A stretch of DNA of 64,000 bases from Clavaria fumosa (Eukaryota; Basidiomycota; Agaricomycetes; Agaricales; Clavariaceae). Below are positions 21,794-33,426 of the stretch, one piece after another; position 1 is the stretch's first letter; the number at the start of each line of letters is the position of its first letter. A program made the position numbers and the translations under genes. Below the pieces are notes generated by a model. The model was not told where the DNA came from, did not search any database, and saw nothing but the letters and a program-made list of their open reading frames with translations. The stretch is from positions 2,232,001 through 2,296,000 of the forward strand of contig OX637798.1 in assembly GCA_951802425.1 (NCBI GenBank). The letters run 5' to 3'.

Positions 21794-22659
21794 AGGATTT
21801 CAAAGATCCTAATGTCCTTCACATGGCCTTTTTGGGCTCATCAGCTTTCTGGCTCTTCCTGGCAATGACAGTGGCCATCATCTCTCCATGGCCACATCTC
21901 CATCAGTTGCCCACCCACTCAGGGATTCTCTTTGACCATGCTGTCTGACTACAGTGCATTTGAGTCTCATTTGGTGACAAACACTCCATTCTCATACTGA
22001 CATCATCTATTACAGATCAACCTGCAGCAGGGAGCTACTTCCATCTTAGCACAAGCCCTCTACTCCAGTGGCCTCCTTTGCATCTATCTCTGAGCCATTT
22101 CTGGCTGCACAATAAGGTGGAATGAGCAGGATGAGCCATTGCATCACCTAGCCAGAGGAAGAAGGAGAACATAGGATTGGGACTAGAGAGGCTTAACACA
22201 ATGCATATGAAGTTGGGCATAGACAATGGGGACAAGGAAGATTTTTTCGAGGTTGATGCCTCCCTCCTGGAACTGGGTCAGTCCTTCACAAACTTAGATA
22301 GTACCAATCTCAATATGGGCATAGACAAGGGTGCATTTACTATAGTCTAATCAGTGACCTGAGTGTACCCCCTCAGCATCTGTGCCTCCCACACTCTGTG
22401 CATCTTTCACCCCTGCACACCATGCCCTGCGTGTCTCATGCTCCATGCCTCTAGAAGCCCCACATCTCATCCTCTGCTTCTTTCCTTTTTCACCCTAGTG
22501 CTTGCTTTTCACCTAAGACCTCTTTTTCCCCACTCCTCTGCCTCCTCTCTTGCCCTCCCTTGCATATGTCATCCCTCCTTGCTCTCATTTGTTGTCCCTC
22601 CACTAGCCTTGCATCTGTATTTTGTGTTGCTACCCTCCTGCCCTCTCCATGTATAGTAG
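21794..22659. other. No recognisable gene; pyrimidine-rich at the right
   Basis: Bases 22360-22650 are C/T-rich low-complexity sequence (CCTCTGCC, CTTGCCCTCC words). The ORF there is compositional. Nothing identifiable lies to its left. Confidence 0.4.
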
Positions 22660-23300
22660 TTGTGCCCTTGTTTGGTGACCGGACACCCAGGAACCTATAA
22701 AACCATTGAATTGGTGTCCAGGAATTATTGGTGGCCAGGAATGACCAAATACATCAAGCATTATATAGAGACCTGTGATACCTGCAACAGGAAGAAGAAT
22801 TGGACACAGAAGCCCGAAGGAGAGCTACATCCAATTCCACCACCAGAAAGACCCTGGCAAGTGGCAACTACTGACTTCATCATGGAATTGCCCAAGTCAA
22901 AAGGATATGACAGAATCTGGGTAGTGGCCAACCAACCAAAGAGGCTCACTTTATTCCAGTTGAATCTGACATCGATACAGAGGAGACTATCAACCTCTAT
23001 CTACAACATGTTTGGAAACTACATGGGATACCAGACAAAATGATCTCAGATAGAGGAACCCAGTTCACATTGAAACTTATGAAGGGAGTGTTCAAAAAAT
23101 TAGGGGTTGAGGGAGCTTATCACCCCCCAACAGATGGACAAACCAAAAGGATCAATCAAACCCTGAAGCAGTACCTGAGGCTCTTTTGTAGGTACTGACA
23201 GAATGATTGGAGCCAGTATCTACCAATGGCTGAAATTAACAGCACCAACACAACCACCAAACAGCCCCATTCTCTGCTTGAAATATCCAACACACTCTAT
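22660..23300 (+). pseudogene. Gypsy integrase fragment
   Basis: Contains the HHCC zinc-binding module (TGHPGTYKTIELVSRNYWWP, then YIETCDTCNRKK) and the DDE core. The first Asp is in TTDFIMELP; the second, after a frameshift near 22940, is in ISDRGTQF. The third block reads DGQTKRINQ, where TERINQ is usual, so the catalytic glutamate is replaced by lysine. It ends at about 23300, before the chromodomain or LTR. It is a separate piece from gypsy 2, although both could derive from one element. Confidence 0.87.
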
Positions 23301-23469
23301 ACCAACAACTTAGCTAAGCTGTTTTGCTGATGGCCCAGTCTCTGTTGCACTGCTTGGCATTGAGCCAGTACTGAAATTCTTTAATTACTTGCTTGCTTTT
23401 GTTTGGTGAATGTGACGTGACTGTGACGTGGCTCTCATTGGGGTGCCAACAGTCATCTCGTCGCTTGGC

Positions 23470-26181
23470 TTGGTGTAAGGTGAGTGGGTCAGGTCCTTCA
23501 ATAACACCTGAAATCATCGCAAAATCTGTTCCTTCCATTTCCACAGTCTGCACACATTCTCCAAAAGCCCCCATCATTTCTGGAGTCTGTACTCCATGTG
23601 GGATCGATGTGCCAACCTGCTTTCCACTCCTATAGTGTCCCTTGGTGGTTCCTTCACCAGACTGGAGTCGTTGGACATATTCAGATGGTTTAATCGTTCG
23701 TTTGGGCCTTGGTTCAGTGGGGATATGGATTGGAGTGTCGATAGGGGTGCTGGCCGGCTGATCGATGACTGTAGTATCGTCCTGTCTCTCCCCCTCAATC
23801 AGTGGGCCTGGAATAGTGATTTCAATAGCACCAAATTTGACATCTCGTTCCACAGACACTTTTCGCTGTCCTGGCCAATAGATTCTGTGAGCATGAGTAC
23901 TCTCTGCATTAAAACCAACCCAATTCCCAAGGTTTGCCCTTCCCTCTAGCTTCGTTCCATCTCTATCATGAACCCAGACTTGACATCCCCACTCTGGAAG
24001 GTTCCCAAGGTCGGGTTTCTTCCCATAGAGGGCTTCAAATGGTGTTCTGCCAAGAACTCGAGTGTAGGAGCGATTCTTCAACCATACCGCATGTGTAATG
24101 GCTTCTCCCCACAGGTATTTCGGCAGCTGGCTCTGGTGAAGAAGGGCTCGTCCTTTCTCAAGAAGCCGACGGTTAACGTGTTCAGCGATTCCATTGTGTT
24201 CTGGGGTGTCATGAGTGGTAAGCCTTCGCTCAGTACCATGAATTTTCAAGTGATTGGAAAATTCTATACTCAAATACTCTCCACCTCGGTCAGATCGCAG
24301 CCTCTTTATCCCCACACCATGCTGAGTCTTTGCCCATGCTTCAAACTCCTTGTAGGACACAAAAGTCTCGTCCTTGGTTCGCTGGAGCTTCAGGTGAAGC
24401 CATCGGGTGCAATCATCGATGAAGGAGCAGTAGTAGGATCGTCCATTCAAGGTTTGGACTGGTGAGGGGCCCCAAAGGTCAGAATGGATCTCTTCTCCAA
24501 ATCTCTTCGCCTGAGGGTCGTACCGCACTTTCTGGATAGGCTTCCTCGTCATCTTTGCATACTCACATGATGCACAAGATGTCAGCTCTCCAGAATCATC
24601 CAATTCTATCCCTGTCACCATCCCTTCCTTCACCATCTTCTTGATTGTCTCAGGTGCGATGTGAGCCAATTTTCGATGAAGATCTGCTAATGAGGTCAAT
24701 TCCACCTTCGCAGCTACTTCCCCATGGTCAACACGATATAGGCCATTCGAACTGACGAAGATTTCTCCCAAACGCCTTTGATTCTGGTCAAAGATCCTGC
24801 AGGAATTGCCATGGAACCAAATTCCATAGCCAGAAGCGGTGAGTTTACTGATGGTGATGATGGTGACACCCATATCAGGAGCATAGAGGACATCCTTCAG
24901 CAGGAAAGTGGTCGAGGATTTGCCATTTGGGACAGTAACCTCCATATCTCCCTTTCCTACAGCCTGGAAGGTTCGTTTATCTGCTGCTGTGATAGGGCGA
25001 GTCTCAATTGATGAATAATTGGTTAGACGTGGTCTGAAGGGTGTCATATGGCGAGAGGCACCAGAGTCATACAGTTCAACATCCATTCCTCCCTCTGACC
25101 CAATCCCTGCAGCCATAGCATCGTCCAAAACAGGTTCCTCAGTTTGGGCTACCTGTAGATCATTCCCAGAAAGGAAGGAAGTGTTGCCAAGGCTAGGAGA
25201 CACATCATCGAAGTCAGTGTGCATGAACCAGAGGTCGTCTTCGTCAAGGTAGTCCTGGGCTATTCGTCCCATATTGCTGTTGACCATATCTTTGTCCACA
25301 GCAATCCAAACTCCTTCATCATCGTCATAGGGTGCCTCTGTGCTCGCCACATTCGCCTGGTCCTTCCCTGGCCTCCTAGTAGGTCCTTGACCTTCCCTTC
25401 CACCACCCTTCGCATAGCAGAATCGTTTAATGTGACCCTTCATATTGCAATTGAAGCATCTGCGCTCAGACTGTCCAGTTCTGCCTCCCTTTGAGAAACT
25501 GGTTGTAAATGCGACATCTCGATCATCCTTCTTGGGTTTGGATCGATTCTTGACCAAACGGCGGTCGTATTCATCAATAGCAATGTGCATAATCGTCTCG
25601 GGGGATATCTCTCTCTTCTCCAGGGCCATTGTGGTCGTCATGGAGGTGATAATCGGGTCATATGAGCCAGGAAGTGAGCCAAGGAGGATCGTCGCATATT
25701 AATCATCTGTGAGAGTCATTCCCATCGATGATAGTCGCTCAAACATGTCAGAAAGTTTGTCAAAATGGGCTCGGACATCACCAGACTCCCCACATCGTTC
25801 GTCCTGAAGTTTCCTTCGAAGATCCACGGCAACCATTCGAGATCTGGTCTGGAATATCGCAGTAATACCTTCCCAGATATCCTTTGCCTGCGTCTTTCCC
25901 TTTATACGATTGAAGATGGAATCGGGTACAGTGCTCGCAATGCACTGTTTAACAGTGGCCTGGGCCATTCTCCATTTCTCCAATCGTCCTTCATAAGCTT
26001 CCAAGGTCTGTGGGTCACTTGGTTCGTCTGGCTGTGCTGGCTGAGCAGGGGTTCCTTCTAGGTGATTCAGGATGCCTCTAGCATCCAATGCCCATCGTAA
26101 TCGGTCCCTATAGGTAACCCAGTTGCTCCCATCAGCAGATAGCTTTGGAACCTTCAAGAAATCATCGGTTGGTTTCGTCAT
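23470..26181 (-). pseudogene. Ty1/copia gag-protease-integrase, 3' truncated
   Basis: The Gag start is at 26181 (DGSNWVTYRDRLRWALDARG). One TAA at 25699-25701 interrupts gag (CAA to TAA likely, before YATILLGSLP). The frame then runs open to 23314: zinc knuckle CFNCNMKGHIKRFC, protease YDSGASRHM, integrase HHCC (HRKLAHI...CASCEYAK) and catalytic blocks SDLWGPSPV, SDRGGEY and PEHNGIAEHVNR. Similarity ends after GPDPLTLHQAKRRDD at about 23470, exactly where reverse transcriptase should begin; RT, RNase H and the 3' LTR are absent. It is the best preserved Pol in the graveyard, hence the youngest element or the one least exposed to mutation. Confidence 0.92.
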
Positions 26182-26239
26182 TGCAAGAAAAGCGAAGTTG
26201 GATAGTCAATTGATGTGTTTATAAGTCCCTAGGTCCGGG

Positions 26240-26252
26240 TCTCATAATCTAA
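26240..26252 (-). other. Copia primer-binding site, matching elongator tRNA-Met anticodon arm
   Basis: Just inside the LTR the plus strand reads GTCTCATAATCTAA. This equals the anticodon arm of eukaryotic elongator tRNA-Met (loop CUCAUAA with anticodon CAU). On the element's own strand it is the complement, as a primer-binding site should be. Use of an internal tRNA fragment is known for Drosophila copia with initiator tRNA-Met. Confidence 0.5.
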
Positions 26253-26568
26253 TGATTATGATAACTTGGGGCAATGAGTGAGCACTAGAACCGATGCTGC
26301 ACCCAGATTTTGCCCCATGGGTTAAGTACAGTCATGTAACTACTAGCAGTGCCTATGGTGTAACAAAAGCGAATCATAACTACAGTAAGAAGGGTCTAGT
26401 TGCTCTACAACCAGATCTCCTACACTACTGATACATAGATACAGTCAGAGACCTTTGGTTGCACTGCAACCAAACATGTAAAGTATGTCAGATGATCTAC
26501 ACTGCATACTATGAGCCAAAACGACGAAGATAGGTAAGGAAACTAAGTAATAGAATAGAAATCCAACA
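26253..26568 (-). mobile_element. 5' LTR of the copia element (316 bp)
   Basis: On the element strand it starts TGTTGGATTTC and ends TTATCATAATCA. It lies directly next to the primer-binding site on one side and WD40 coding sequence on the other. The partner 3' LTR was lost with the RT half, so target-site duplication cannot be tested. Confidence 0.75.
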
Positions 26569-27854
26569 TGTGGGATACAGTCACTGGTGCTCATCTGAAG
26601 ACACTTGAGGGCCATTCTCATCATGTCAGATCAGTGTCATTCTCTTCAGATGGCACAAGGATAGTTTCAGGGTCTGATGACCAGACAGTGAGAGTGTGGG
26701 ATACAGTCACTGGTGTTCATCTGCAGACACTTGAGGGCCATTCTGATTGGGTCAGATCAGTGTCATTCTCTTCAGATGGCACAAGGATAGTTTCAGGGTC
26801 TGATGACCAGACAGTGAGAGTGTGGGATACAGTCACTGGTGTTCATCTGCAGACACTTGAGGGCCATTCTGATTGGGTCAGATCAGTGTCATTCTCTTCA
26901 GATGGCACAAGGATTGTTTCAGGGTCTTCTGACAAGACAGTGAGAGTGTGGGATACAGTCACTGGTGCTCATCTGCAGACACTTGAGGGCCATTCTCATC
27001 ATGTCAGATCAGTGTCATTCTCTTCAGATGGTACAAGGATTGTTTCAGGGTCTGATGACCAGACAGTAAGAGTGTGGGATACAGTCACTTGTGCTCATCT
27101 GCAGACACTTGAGGGCCATTCTCATTGGGTCATGTCAGTGTCATTTTCTCCAGCTGACACAAAGATAGTTTCAGGGTCTGCAGATGGGACAGTGAGAGTG
27201 TGGGATGCAGTCACTGGTGCTCATCTGCAGACACTTGAGGGCCATTCTGATTATGTCAGATCAGTGTCATTCTCTTCAGATGGTACAAGGATTGTTTCAG
27301 GGTCTGATGACCAGACAGTGAGAGTGTGGGATACAGTCACTGGTGCTCATCTGCAGACACTTGAGGGCCATTCTCATTGGGTCATGTCAGTGTCATTTTC
27401 TCCAGATGACACAAAGATAGTTTCAGGGTCTGCACATGGGACAGTGAGAGTGTGGGATGCAGTCACTGGTGCTCATCTGCAGACACTTGAGGGCCATTCT
27501 AATCATCTCATCTCAGTGTCATTCACTCCAGATGGCACAAGGATAGTTTCAGGCTCTAAAGATGGGACAGTGAGAGTGTGGGATGCAGGAAGTGGGGTCC
27601 TTCACATCATTCACAGTGATTCAAACTGGGGGAGGTCATGGCCATACCTCATCAATAATGGATGGATATCCACTTCTTTCACAAGGCATAAGCTTTGTTG
27701 GATTCCTGTGACTTATCGTGACATATATGCATCCACTATTGATCAAGTGGCAGGGGTCACACCCCATAATTCCATCATTTCCCTCCAATTCACTGCCTTG
27801 CACTCCTACCTCCATACACAGTTCCAGATACCTCTGCCTTCATATCATTCTTAG
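26569..27854 (+). pseudogene. NLR-B: decapitated NACHT-WD40 gene (WD40 and C-terminal tail only)
   Basis: From the last base of the copia LTR the sequence is in-frame WD40 code (WDTVTGAHLKTLEGHS). It runs through eight further repeats and the conserved tail (NNGWISTSFTRHKLCWIP, ending PSYHS) with no stop. The N-terminal domain, NACHT and first repeats are absent. The ATG at 26568 is created by the junction. Two repeats carry unusual changes (SFSPADTKIVSGSADGT and SFSPDDTKIVSGSAHGT). Without a NACHT it is unlikely to work as an NLR, though the piece is fully open and might still be expressed or serve as a donor for gene conversion. Confidence 0.88.
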
Positions 27855-28683
27855 TTCTTGTCCATGGGATCCCCCACCAAGCACAGGCCCAGGGGTGTGA
27901 AGATGGTGAAATGTGGAATAAAGTATAACTTGAATCAAAATGTGTACTCAAATCTTAGTGAGAGGATTTGCATAACAGCCTCAGTCACTTCTTTTGTATG
28001 TCAGAGGTTTGAACAATAATCAGAGCTGCCAAACTGCTTCAGGAAGCCTTGTGCCATTGGTTTCAAGTCCATAAGCACAGCACTTCCCAGCATCAAATAT
28101 GTAGCCCCCAGAGACTTCCTGACACAGTTATTTTTTCATGCAACATGCTTAGGCAAGAAGATATACAGGTATTGTTAGAAATCCATGCCCCAATGGGTTG
28201 AAGCAAGAATGTTATGATAGCACCATCACACTAACAAATTTACCCCAAGAGAGACAAGGCTGATAATGAGTAGAGGCAAAGCTGATAACAGACGAAGTAA
28301 TGCTGACGTACAGAGAATGAAAACTACACTTCATGAAGAGACATATTATCATATATTTTGATCAAGATTACATCCAGGTCAGAAGATAATGATAGATACA
28401 GCTGGTCACTGCAGGAACAGAAAGGAGGCCAAAACAACACAAAAAAAAGGAGAGAAAAAAAACCAAAAATTAACCGAGAGACAACACCGCTGAGATGCAC
28501 GAGGGGAGGTGTTCCGCATTGACGACTATCATGAGCGAGTAGCGATAGATACAAAAAAAAAAAACAAGAAAAGGGTAAAGGTGGGGAGAGGCTGAATGGC
28601 TGAATGGCGAAAAATGAATAGATTATGCACTATTACAAGGCGAGCACTTGAGACAAAGCCGTGAAATGAGAGGGCAGGGGCGT
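27855..28683. other. NLR-B 3' flank and G-alpha 3' flank
   Basis: Converging 3' ends: poly(A) signal AATAAA at 27917-27922, then sequence conserved in all cassettes, then A-rich tracts (28440, 28550) that belong to the downstream flank of the minus-strand G-alpha. No additional gene seen. Confidence 0.7.
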
Positions 28684-30845
28684 TTACATTAGTTCTGCGT
28701 GGCGCAGATGGTCTCGCAGTATGATCTCTTCGACTGAGGGAAAGTGGGCGGTTGGTCAGTCACAAGCTCGCTGAAAAGAGGGTGCTAATGGGGAGGGGAG
28801 ACCAGAGGAGGCTTACCGGTGCCCAGGGTGACCGCCGTGGATTCCGTATCCTGTGCGCACAGATACCATCAATCGGCCAATACGTATAATGACTGAAGTA
28901 AGGTGAAAGAAGAAGGGGAGTGGTTCAGGGGAGCGTTTCCGTTGTATTTCCCTGAAGTGCTGCTGGAAATCTTGAGAAGGCAACCATCAGACAATAAGGA
29001 AAAAAGCGAAACGAAATGGGATAGAATGACACGAACACTTGGTCGCAGTAGGCAGGTCGTTCTTCCGATCGCCAAAGCTGGGCACGCTGTCCCTGATGCG
29101 GACGCCGCGGCGCAGCTTCGAGTCGAGGATGTCGCACTTGTTGAGGAAGAGGATCATCTGCGTGTGCGCGAGCCACTTGCATGCACACACCGCCTGCCAC
29201 AGCAGGTAGCTGTCCTCGAGCCTGTTCACGCGCCGGTCCTCCTCAAGCTTCCCGTCGAAGCACGAGATGGGCGCGAGGAAGATGATTGCGCTGATGTCGT
29301 CGAAGGAGGAGTACCATGCCGCGCGCTGGCGCACTGTGAAGATGTGGGGGGGAGTTGGTCAGCCGGCCTGGACACCCTCGGGTATAAGTGGTACGCACAG
29401 ATGACCGGGTCCCGCCCACATCGTACATGAGCCATTCCTGGCCAACCCTGCGACCTGTATCGATTCAACGGAGGGGTGGTCAGGATGGAGGCCGCTTTCA
29501 AAGGGGGGGGGGGGGGGGTGGAATAAAGAGAATGGAACACACATGAATTTGCACTCCTGCACGCCAAGCGTGCGCAGACGGGCTCGAATGACATCTGCGT
29601 CCGTCGGCTGGTAGTGGCGCGTGGCGGCTCGCTCGACGTCGCTCAGGAAGCTGCGCAGGGGCAAAGCGGGTCAGCACGCAGCACAACAACGAAAGAGCAA
29701 TAATAATAATAATAATAAAGCAATAGTTCTGACCACCAGGTAGATACGCACAATCCTGGGGTCTCCTCAAGCCTGACGTTCCGCTTGGCCAGAGCGGAAC
29801 GCAACATAGGGCCCTCCCATATCGCCTTCATGTCATCCGCGCACGACGCAATGACTTCCGTGATGTCGTTCAGCTCCGCGCCCCAACCGCGCCTCGCAAC
29901 GGGGGTCGGCTGCTGCGCCTCTCCTGCAGCAGCAGCTGCAGTGATGGCGGCCCGCCCACAGCGGAAGCAGTCCAGTGCAGTCTTCCACCCATTGCGCGAG
30001 TTGATCGAGAACTCTTGTTGCTGCTGCACGCGAAACGCCGGCGCTCGTATCCGTGTCGTCGAACGGCGCGGCGGTCGTGATGAAGGTGGAGTGCACCTCG
30101 CTCGCGGCGGCGCCGAGACGCCGCTCGAATGCGCCGCAGCGGCTCGAGGCGGAGTTTCAGGAGACGGTGTTTTTCGGTGAAATGCTGCTGCAGCAGCAGG
30201 TGGTGTGGTTGCAGCGAGGACGAGCGACGCCGGTGGGGGTGCCAGCTATGGTGGCGGAGGAAGAGGGGGCGCCTGTAGTGGTGGGCGGGGGAGAGGGCGT
30301 AGAGGTTTCGGAGCGCTGGGCCATTTCGTCGGAGAGGAGGTCGAGTACGGTGTTGACATTGCGGACGAGGTCGAGCTGGATGACGGGGCGCCATGAGGCG
30401 CGTTCTTCCTGCCATTCATGGCGGGCGTAGGTGGGCTGGAAGTCTGTGGTGCGTTTGTGTGGTGGGGATTCCAGGGCGTCAGCGGTAGGATCAACGAGCG
30501 TCAGGGTGGGGTCACCAAGAGATGGGTGGCGCACTTTTGAGGGTGGGGGATTTACCTGGTAGACGTCGTTTGATCAGGTGGAAAGCAGTGGGGTTAATGA
30601 TGATGGACGTGGGTGTGAGAGAAATAACAAGACGCACCGCTCTCGCTCTGTCCCAGGAGGGAGACCTTGACGGGGCGCTTCTTACGTCGGAGCGCCGCCT
30701 TTTCCTGGCGGATCTACTCGTCGATCTTCTCGCTGACGCGGCGGGCGTGGTACTCGGCGAGCTCGCGCGCCTCGTGCTTTGCCAGCGTCTTGTCATGTGG
30801 GGGGGCGAGGACGGCGGCGAGTGGGTCGTCGTCGTTGATGCGCAT
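28684..30845 (-). pseudogene. G-protein alpha subunit, cassette B, disrupted
   Basis: Minus-strand exons read as a divergent heterotrimeric G-alpha, a membrane-associated GTPase relaying receptor signals. P-loop is GQSES-G|KSPTLKN across an intron; helical domain includes QEERASWRPVIQLDLVRNVN and NGWKTALDCFR. Switch I follows as RARLRTLGVQE, then YDVGGTR (Thr where the catalytic Gln stands), FLNKCDIL (NKxD) and a C-terminus EEIILRDHLRHAELM. About six introns have GT-AG ends; one holds (TAA)6. Lesions: TAG in exon 1 (DE*IRQ, about 30715), a frame change between LRLEPLRR and ERRLGAA (shared with copies D and E), and loss of about 13 bp after the switch I exon. Almost certainly a pseudogene. Confidence 0.87.
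29699..29718. repeat. (TAA)n microsatellite in the G-alpha intron, n=6
   Basis: The same intron, just upstream of the switch I exon, carries (TAA)6 here, (TAA)4 near 42187, (TAA)8 near 51824 and (TAA)5 near 61748. It is a length-variable marker of the four copies. Confidence 0.85.
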
Positions 30846-31183
30846 GTCTTGGACGGGGGTTCTGGGTGGATGGATGGGGAGAAGGGGAAAGGGGGTGGGA
30901 TGGAGGGGCGCGGGTACGGATACGGGTGAGGCGCGAGACGGGTGTCGCGGATGGGGAAGAGGAGGAGAAGAAGGGAGCTGTGAGTGTTGTAGGATTCAAA
31001 AGATGAGAGAAATTTCGTAATTGAATCATCGAATGAAAATCCTTCCCCAGACTGGAAGGTGAATCATGGATCGGATAGAATGTCGTTTCGGTCTCGCATT
31101 CGTCTGAACGTGAAGTGACCCCGAGATTTGATGAGTCGATGACATCATCGGGGTTGCGACCCCTTGCACCACATGACCTTGAT
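30846..31183. other. Upstream region of G-alpha B
   Basis: G-rich leader on the plus strand (minus-strand 5' UTR is C-rich). It is conserved in the other cassettes up to CCTTGCACCAC at about 31172, after which this copy diverges. No gene. Confidence 0.5.
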
Positions 31184-31342
31184 TTTTTTTTTTTTTTTTT
31201 TTTTTTGAATCAGCATTTCTATACCGCAACATGTAGCTATGACAAAGACGCGGTTGTACGTATTGTACATGTGTATGTAGTGTGTTCGTGGCTTGGGTGT
31301 GTGGTAGTCTGTTGTGTGGTTTGTGGTTTGTATTGCCTTAAT

Positions 31343-32862
31343 TCATGGCGGGTCTGGGGGTTCTGTCGGGTATGGTGTCTCTGACAGGTCGAGACCGGGA
31401 AGGCTCGGCAGATTTGGAGTTTCAGGGTTTCTTCCGGTGGATGTAAAGGCACCGGATTGTCGTAGGAATTTTGCTATTGCTAGGAGTCCCTTCGTGCCAC
31501 TTAGAAGTATGTGTGGCGAGTGGTCGTAGTGTACTTCTGTTAGTATGTGTCGATGTTCGTCGTAGGTTTGGCAGTTATGAAATATATGATCTCGGTATCG
31601 CGTCGCTGTAGGTAGCGTGTCTCCGCACGAGCATTCGGGCTCATGTGGGATGTTCATTCGTGCGTAGTACGGTGGGTTGTACCCATGCATCGTTCGGACT
31701 TGGGTGAGGCGGCCGAAAACCTCGGGTTCTTTTTCGAGTTGGGTGAAAACTCGCCCGGGTTTTGTTGATGGTGGGTCGAGGGCGTTTGCCTCTCCGAAAG
31801 CACCTGCGAACGGAGATTTTTTGATTAGTTCGTTCCACTTGCGAGTGACAAGCTGGGATCGCTTCTCTGCGTGGTACGCGAGAGAGTCGGTGAAAAAACT
31901 GTCTTGCTTCTTGCGTCCTTGCTTCGCTAGTTTGTCCGCTTTTTCATTGATTTCTATGCCTTTGTGTGCCGGTACCCATTGTAGTGTTATGCTGTGTTCG
32001 TTGTTTGATAGGAACTGTCGCGCGAGTTTTGTGAAGATCATGGATAGCAGTTGTGTTGGGTGGGCTTTGACGTCTGTGATGTTCTTTAGTGCTGATGAAC
32101 AATCTGATAGAAATACAATCTTTTTGATCTCGGGGTGTTCTCTGCAGTATTTCGTAGCAAGAAACATGCCAATTGTTAGGGCTAGGGATTCGCCGTCGTA
32201 TGCGTTTGTGCGTGTGCCTACGCTATAAGCTCTTTCGAAGGCGATGCTTGTTCCGTGTCTGGCGTGTATGCCCGCTCCCGTTCTCTTTGGTCCCTTGATT
32301 CGTCTTCTTTGGGGTAGTGCATCTCGGGTTCGTCGTTGGGGATTCATGTCTGGGTTGTTTAGTTGTGTTCGGTCGACTCTTTCCTTGAGCCATCTGTACC
32401 TATAAACAGTGTGTTAGGTTGCTTCGTTATTGTAGAGGCAAGGCAGGAAATTTGTTCTTCTATGTATATTTCTTTTGCCTCGTTTTTCGTTGGCGGTAAG
32501 ATGGTGGTAATCCTAGGGTGTTTGTCGAGTGAGTCTTCCCAAGGTGGTTTGACGAGGGGGTTGAGTTGCGGCGTGGGCTGCGCATTGGTAAGTTGGGAGA
32601 TGCGTTGGATCGGAGTTTGTCTTGATAGGGGAGTTTGGATAGCGAAGGGTTGGGTGTAATTTCTGAATGAGATTCGCATTCTTGTGTGTGGTGGTGGGAT
32701 TCGGGCTAGTACCGGTGAGCTGGGTAGCAGACGGTGTAGGCGTATTGAGTAAGAATAGCATAGGCCCAAATTTAGCCACTCTCTTGCGAGAATGGCTCCA
32801 TCCCCCTGCCCAAAGGGAATGTATTTGGGATACAACTTAAGCTGGCTGATGTTGCTTACCAA
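31343..32862 (-). pseudogene. LINE-type RNase H domain and C-terminal zinc motif
   Basis: Two frames, 32862-32359 and 32347-31343, join into the C-terminal part of a LINE Pol. RNase H motifs in order are TLFIGTDGS, YDGESLAL, VFLSDCSSAL, QWVPAHKGIEINEKADKLAK. A Cys/His cluster CSCGD...RDHIFHNC follows, usual after RNase H in such LINEs. The frame changes once just after GTDGS, so the domain is broken. It is read as the 3' tail of the composite element. Confidence 0.88.
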
Positions 32863-33351
32863 TCAGCCAACCGACAGAGGATATGTCCTCTCAGGCCAGA
32901 ACAGGGAGACTGTCCCTGTCTGCCACAGTCCAGGTATTGCTACCCTTCCTGTTACCCCCCACGTGCTTCACTTGTTACTTAATCAATGTGCGGGACCTTC
33001 CGTTGTTTGTGTTGGTTGGTTTGGTTTGGGTGTGCACATGACCAGCAACGTGTGGATCTGCCACATGTGGGAGCTCTCTGTCTTGCCATGTTTGACCGGG
33101 CTGGAAGATTGCCCGGAGTCCACATGACTAACCACCTTCCCAAAATGGGAAGGCGCCAGGTGTCCTGTCAGCCGATTGGCTGTCGGATGGTTTTCAAACG
33201 CAGTTCCTGAACTTATGTAAGGCCCTTATCATGTGATGTCCCTTTCGGGCAGGAGTCACTCGGACCATTACCGGATTTCAGAGGAGTTGCACCCCATTCT
33301 CCGGATTAGAGCCGGATGCCCATTTAGGGTTATTGGGAATTTATTATGCCC

Positions 33352-33426
33352 CCCCAGGGGATCGAACTCGTGCATGCAAGTTCGAGCCAGTGACTTCAGG
33401 TTTTACCCTTGGGCCACGGGGCCTAC
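33352..33426 (-). promoter_or_regulatory. tRNA-like head with Pol III A and B boxes
   Basis: Minus strand: A box TGGCCCAAGGG (33406-33416) fits TRGYNNARNNG exactly. B box GTTCGATCC (33359-33367) fits GTTCRANNC exactly. Spacing is tRNA-like. The cloverleaf stems are imperfect, so this is a SINE-type promoter head and not a functional tRNA gene. Confidence 0.65.

Larger units (their letters stand above)
31184..33426 (-). mobile_element. Composite retroelement: tRNA-like head plus LINE RNase H tail, with 11-bp TSD
   Basis: The element is flanked by ATGACCTTGAT at 31173-31183 and 33427-33437. On the minus strand it starts next to the right duplication with a tRNA-like sequence holding both internal Pol III boxes. 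A body of about 490 bp without a gene follows. Then comes a LINE segment from about 32810 (linker LAREWLNLGLCYSYS, RNase H TLFIGTDGS) to the end of the LINE ORF, finishing with a 24-nt A tail. No endonuclease or reverse transcriptase is present. Complete ends plus TSD suggest it inserted as this unit, mobilised in trans by a LINE. One frameshift (about 32350) breaks the RNase H. Confidence 0.75.

Noticed and set aside
22363..22656. 97-residue ORF
   Set aside because: Low-complexity CT-rich sequence; no conserved feature.
29785..30430. Plus-strand ORFs of 125-131 residues within the G-alpha region, and similar ones at 51914-52522 and 62036-62440
   Set aside because: They are GC-rich shadows of minus-strand G-alpha exons.
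28684..30845. A functional link between G-alpha signalling, the Na+/H+ exchanger and the NLRs as one operating system
   Set aside because: Attractive because of the conserved order, but all G-alpha and exchanger copies are broken, so present co-function is unlikely; they are better read as passengers.
33352..33426. Functional tRNA gene
   Set aside because: Pol III boxes are perfect but acceptor and anticodon stems do not pair well, and it lies exactly at the end of a retroelement with target duplication.
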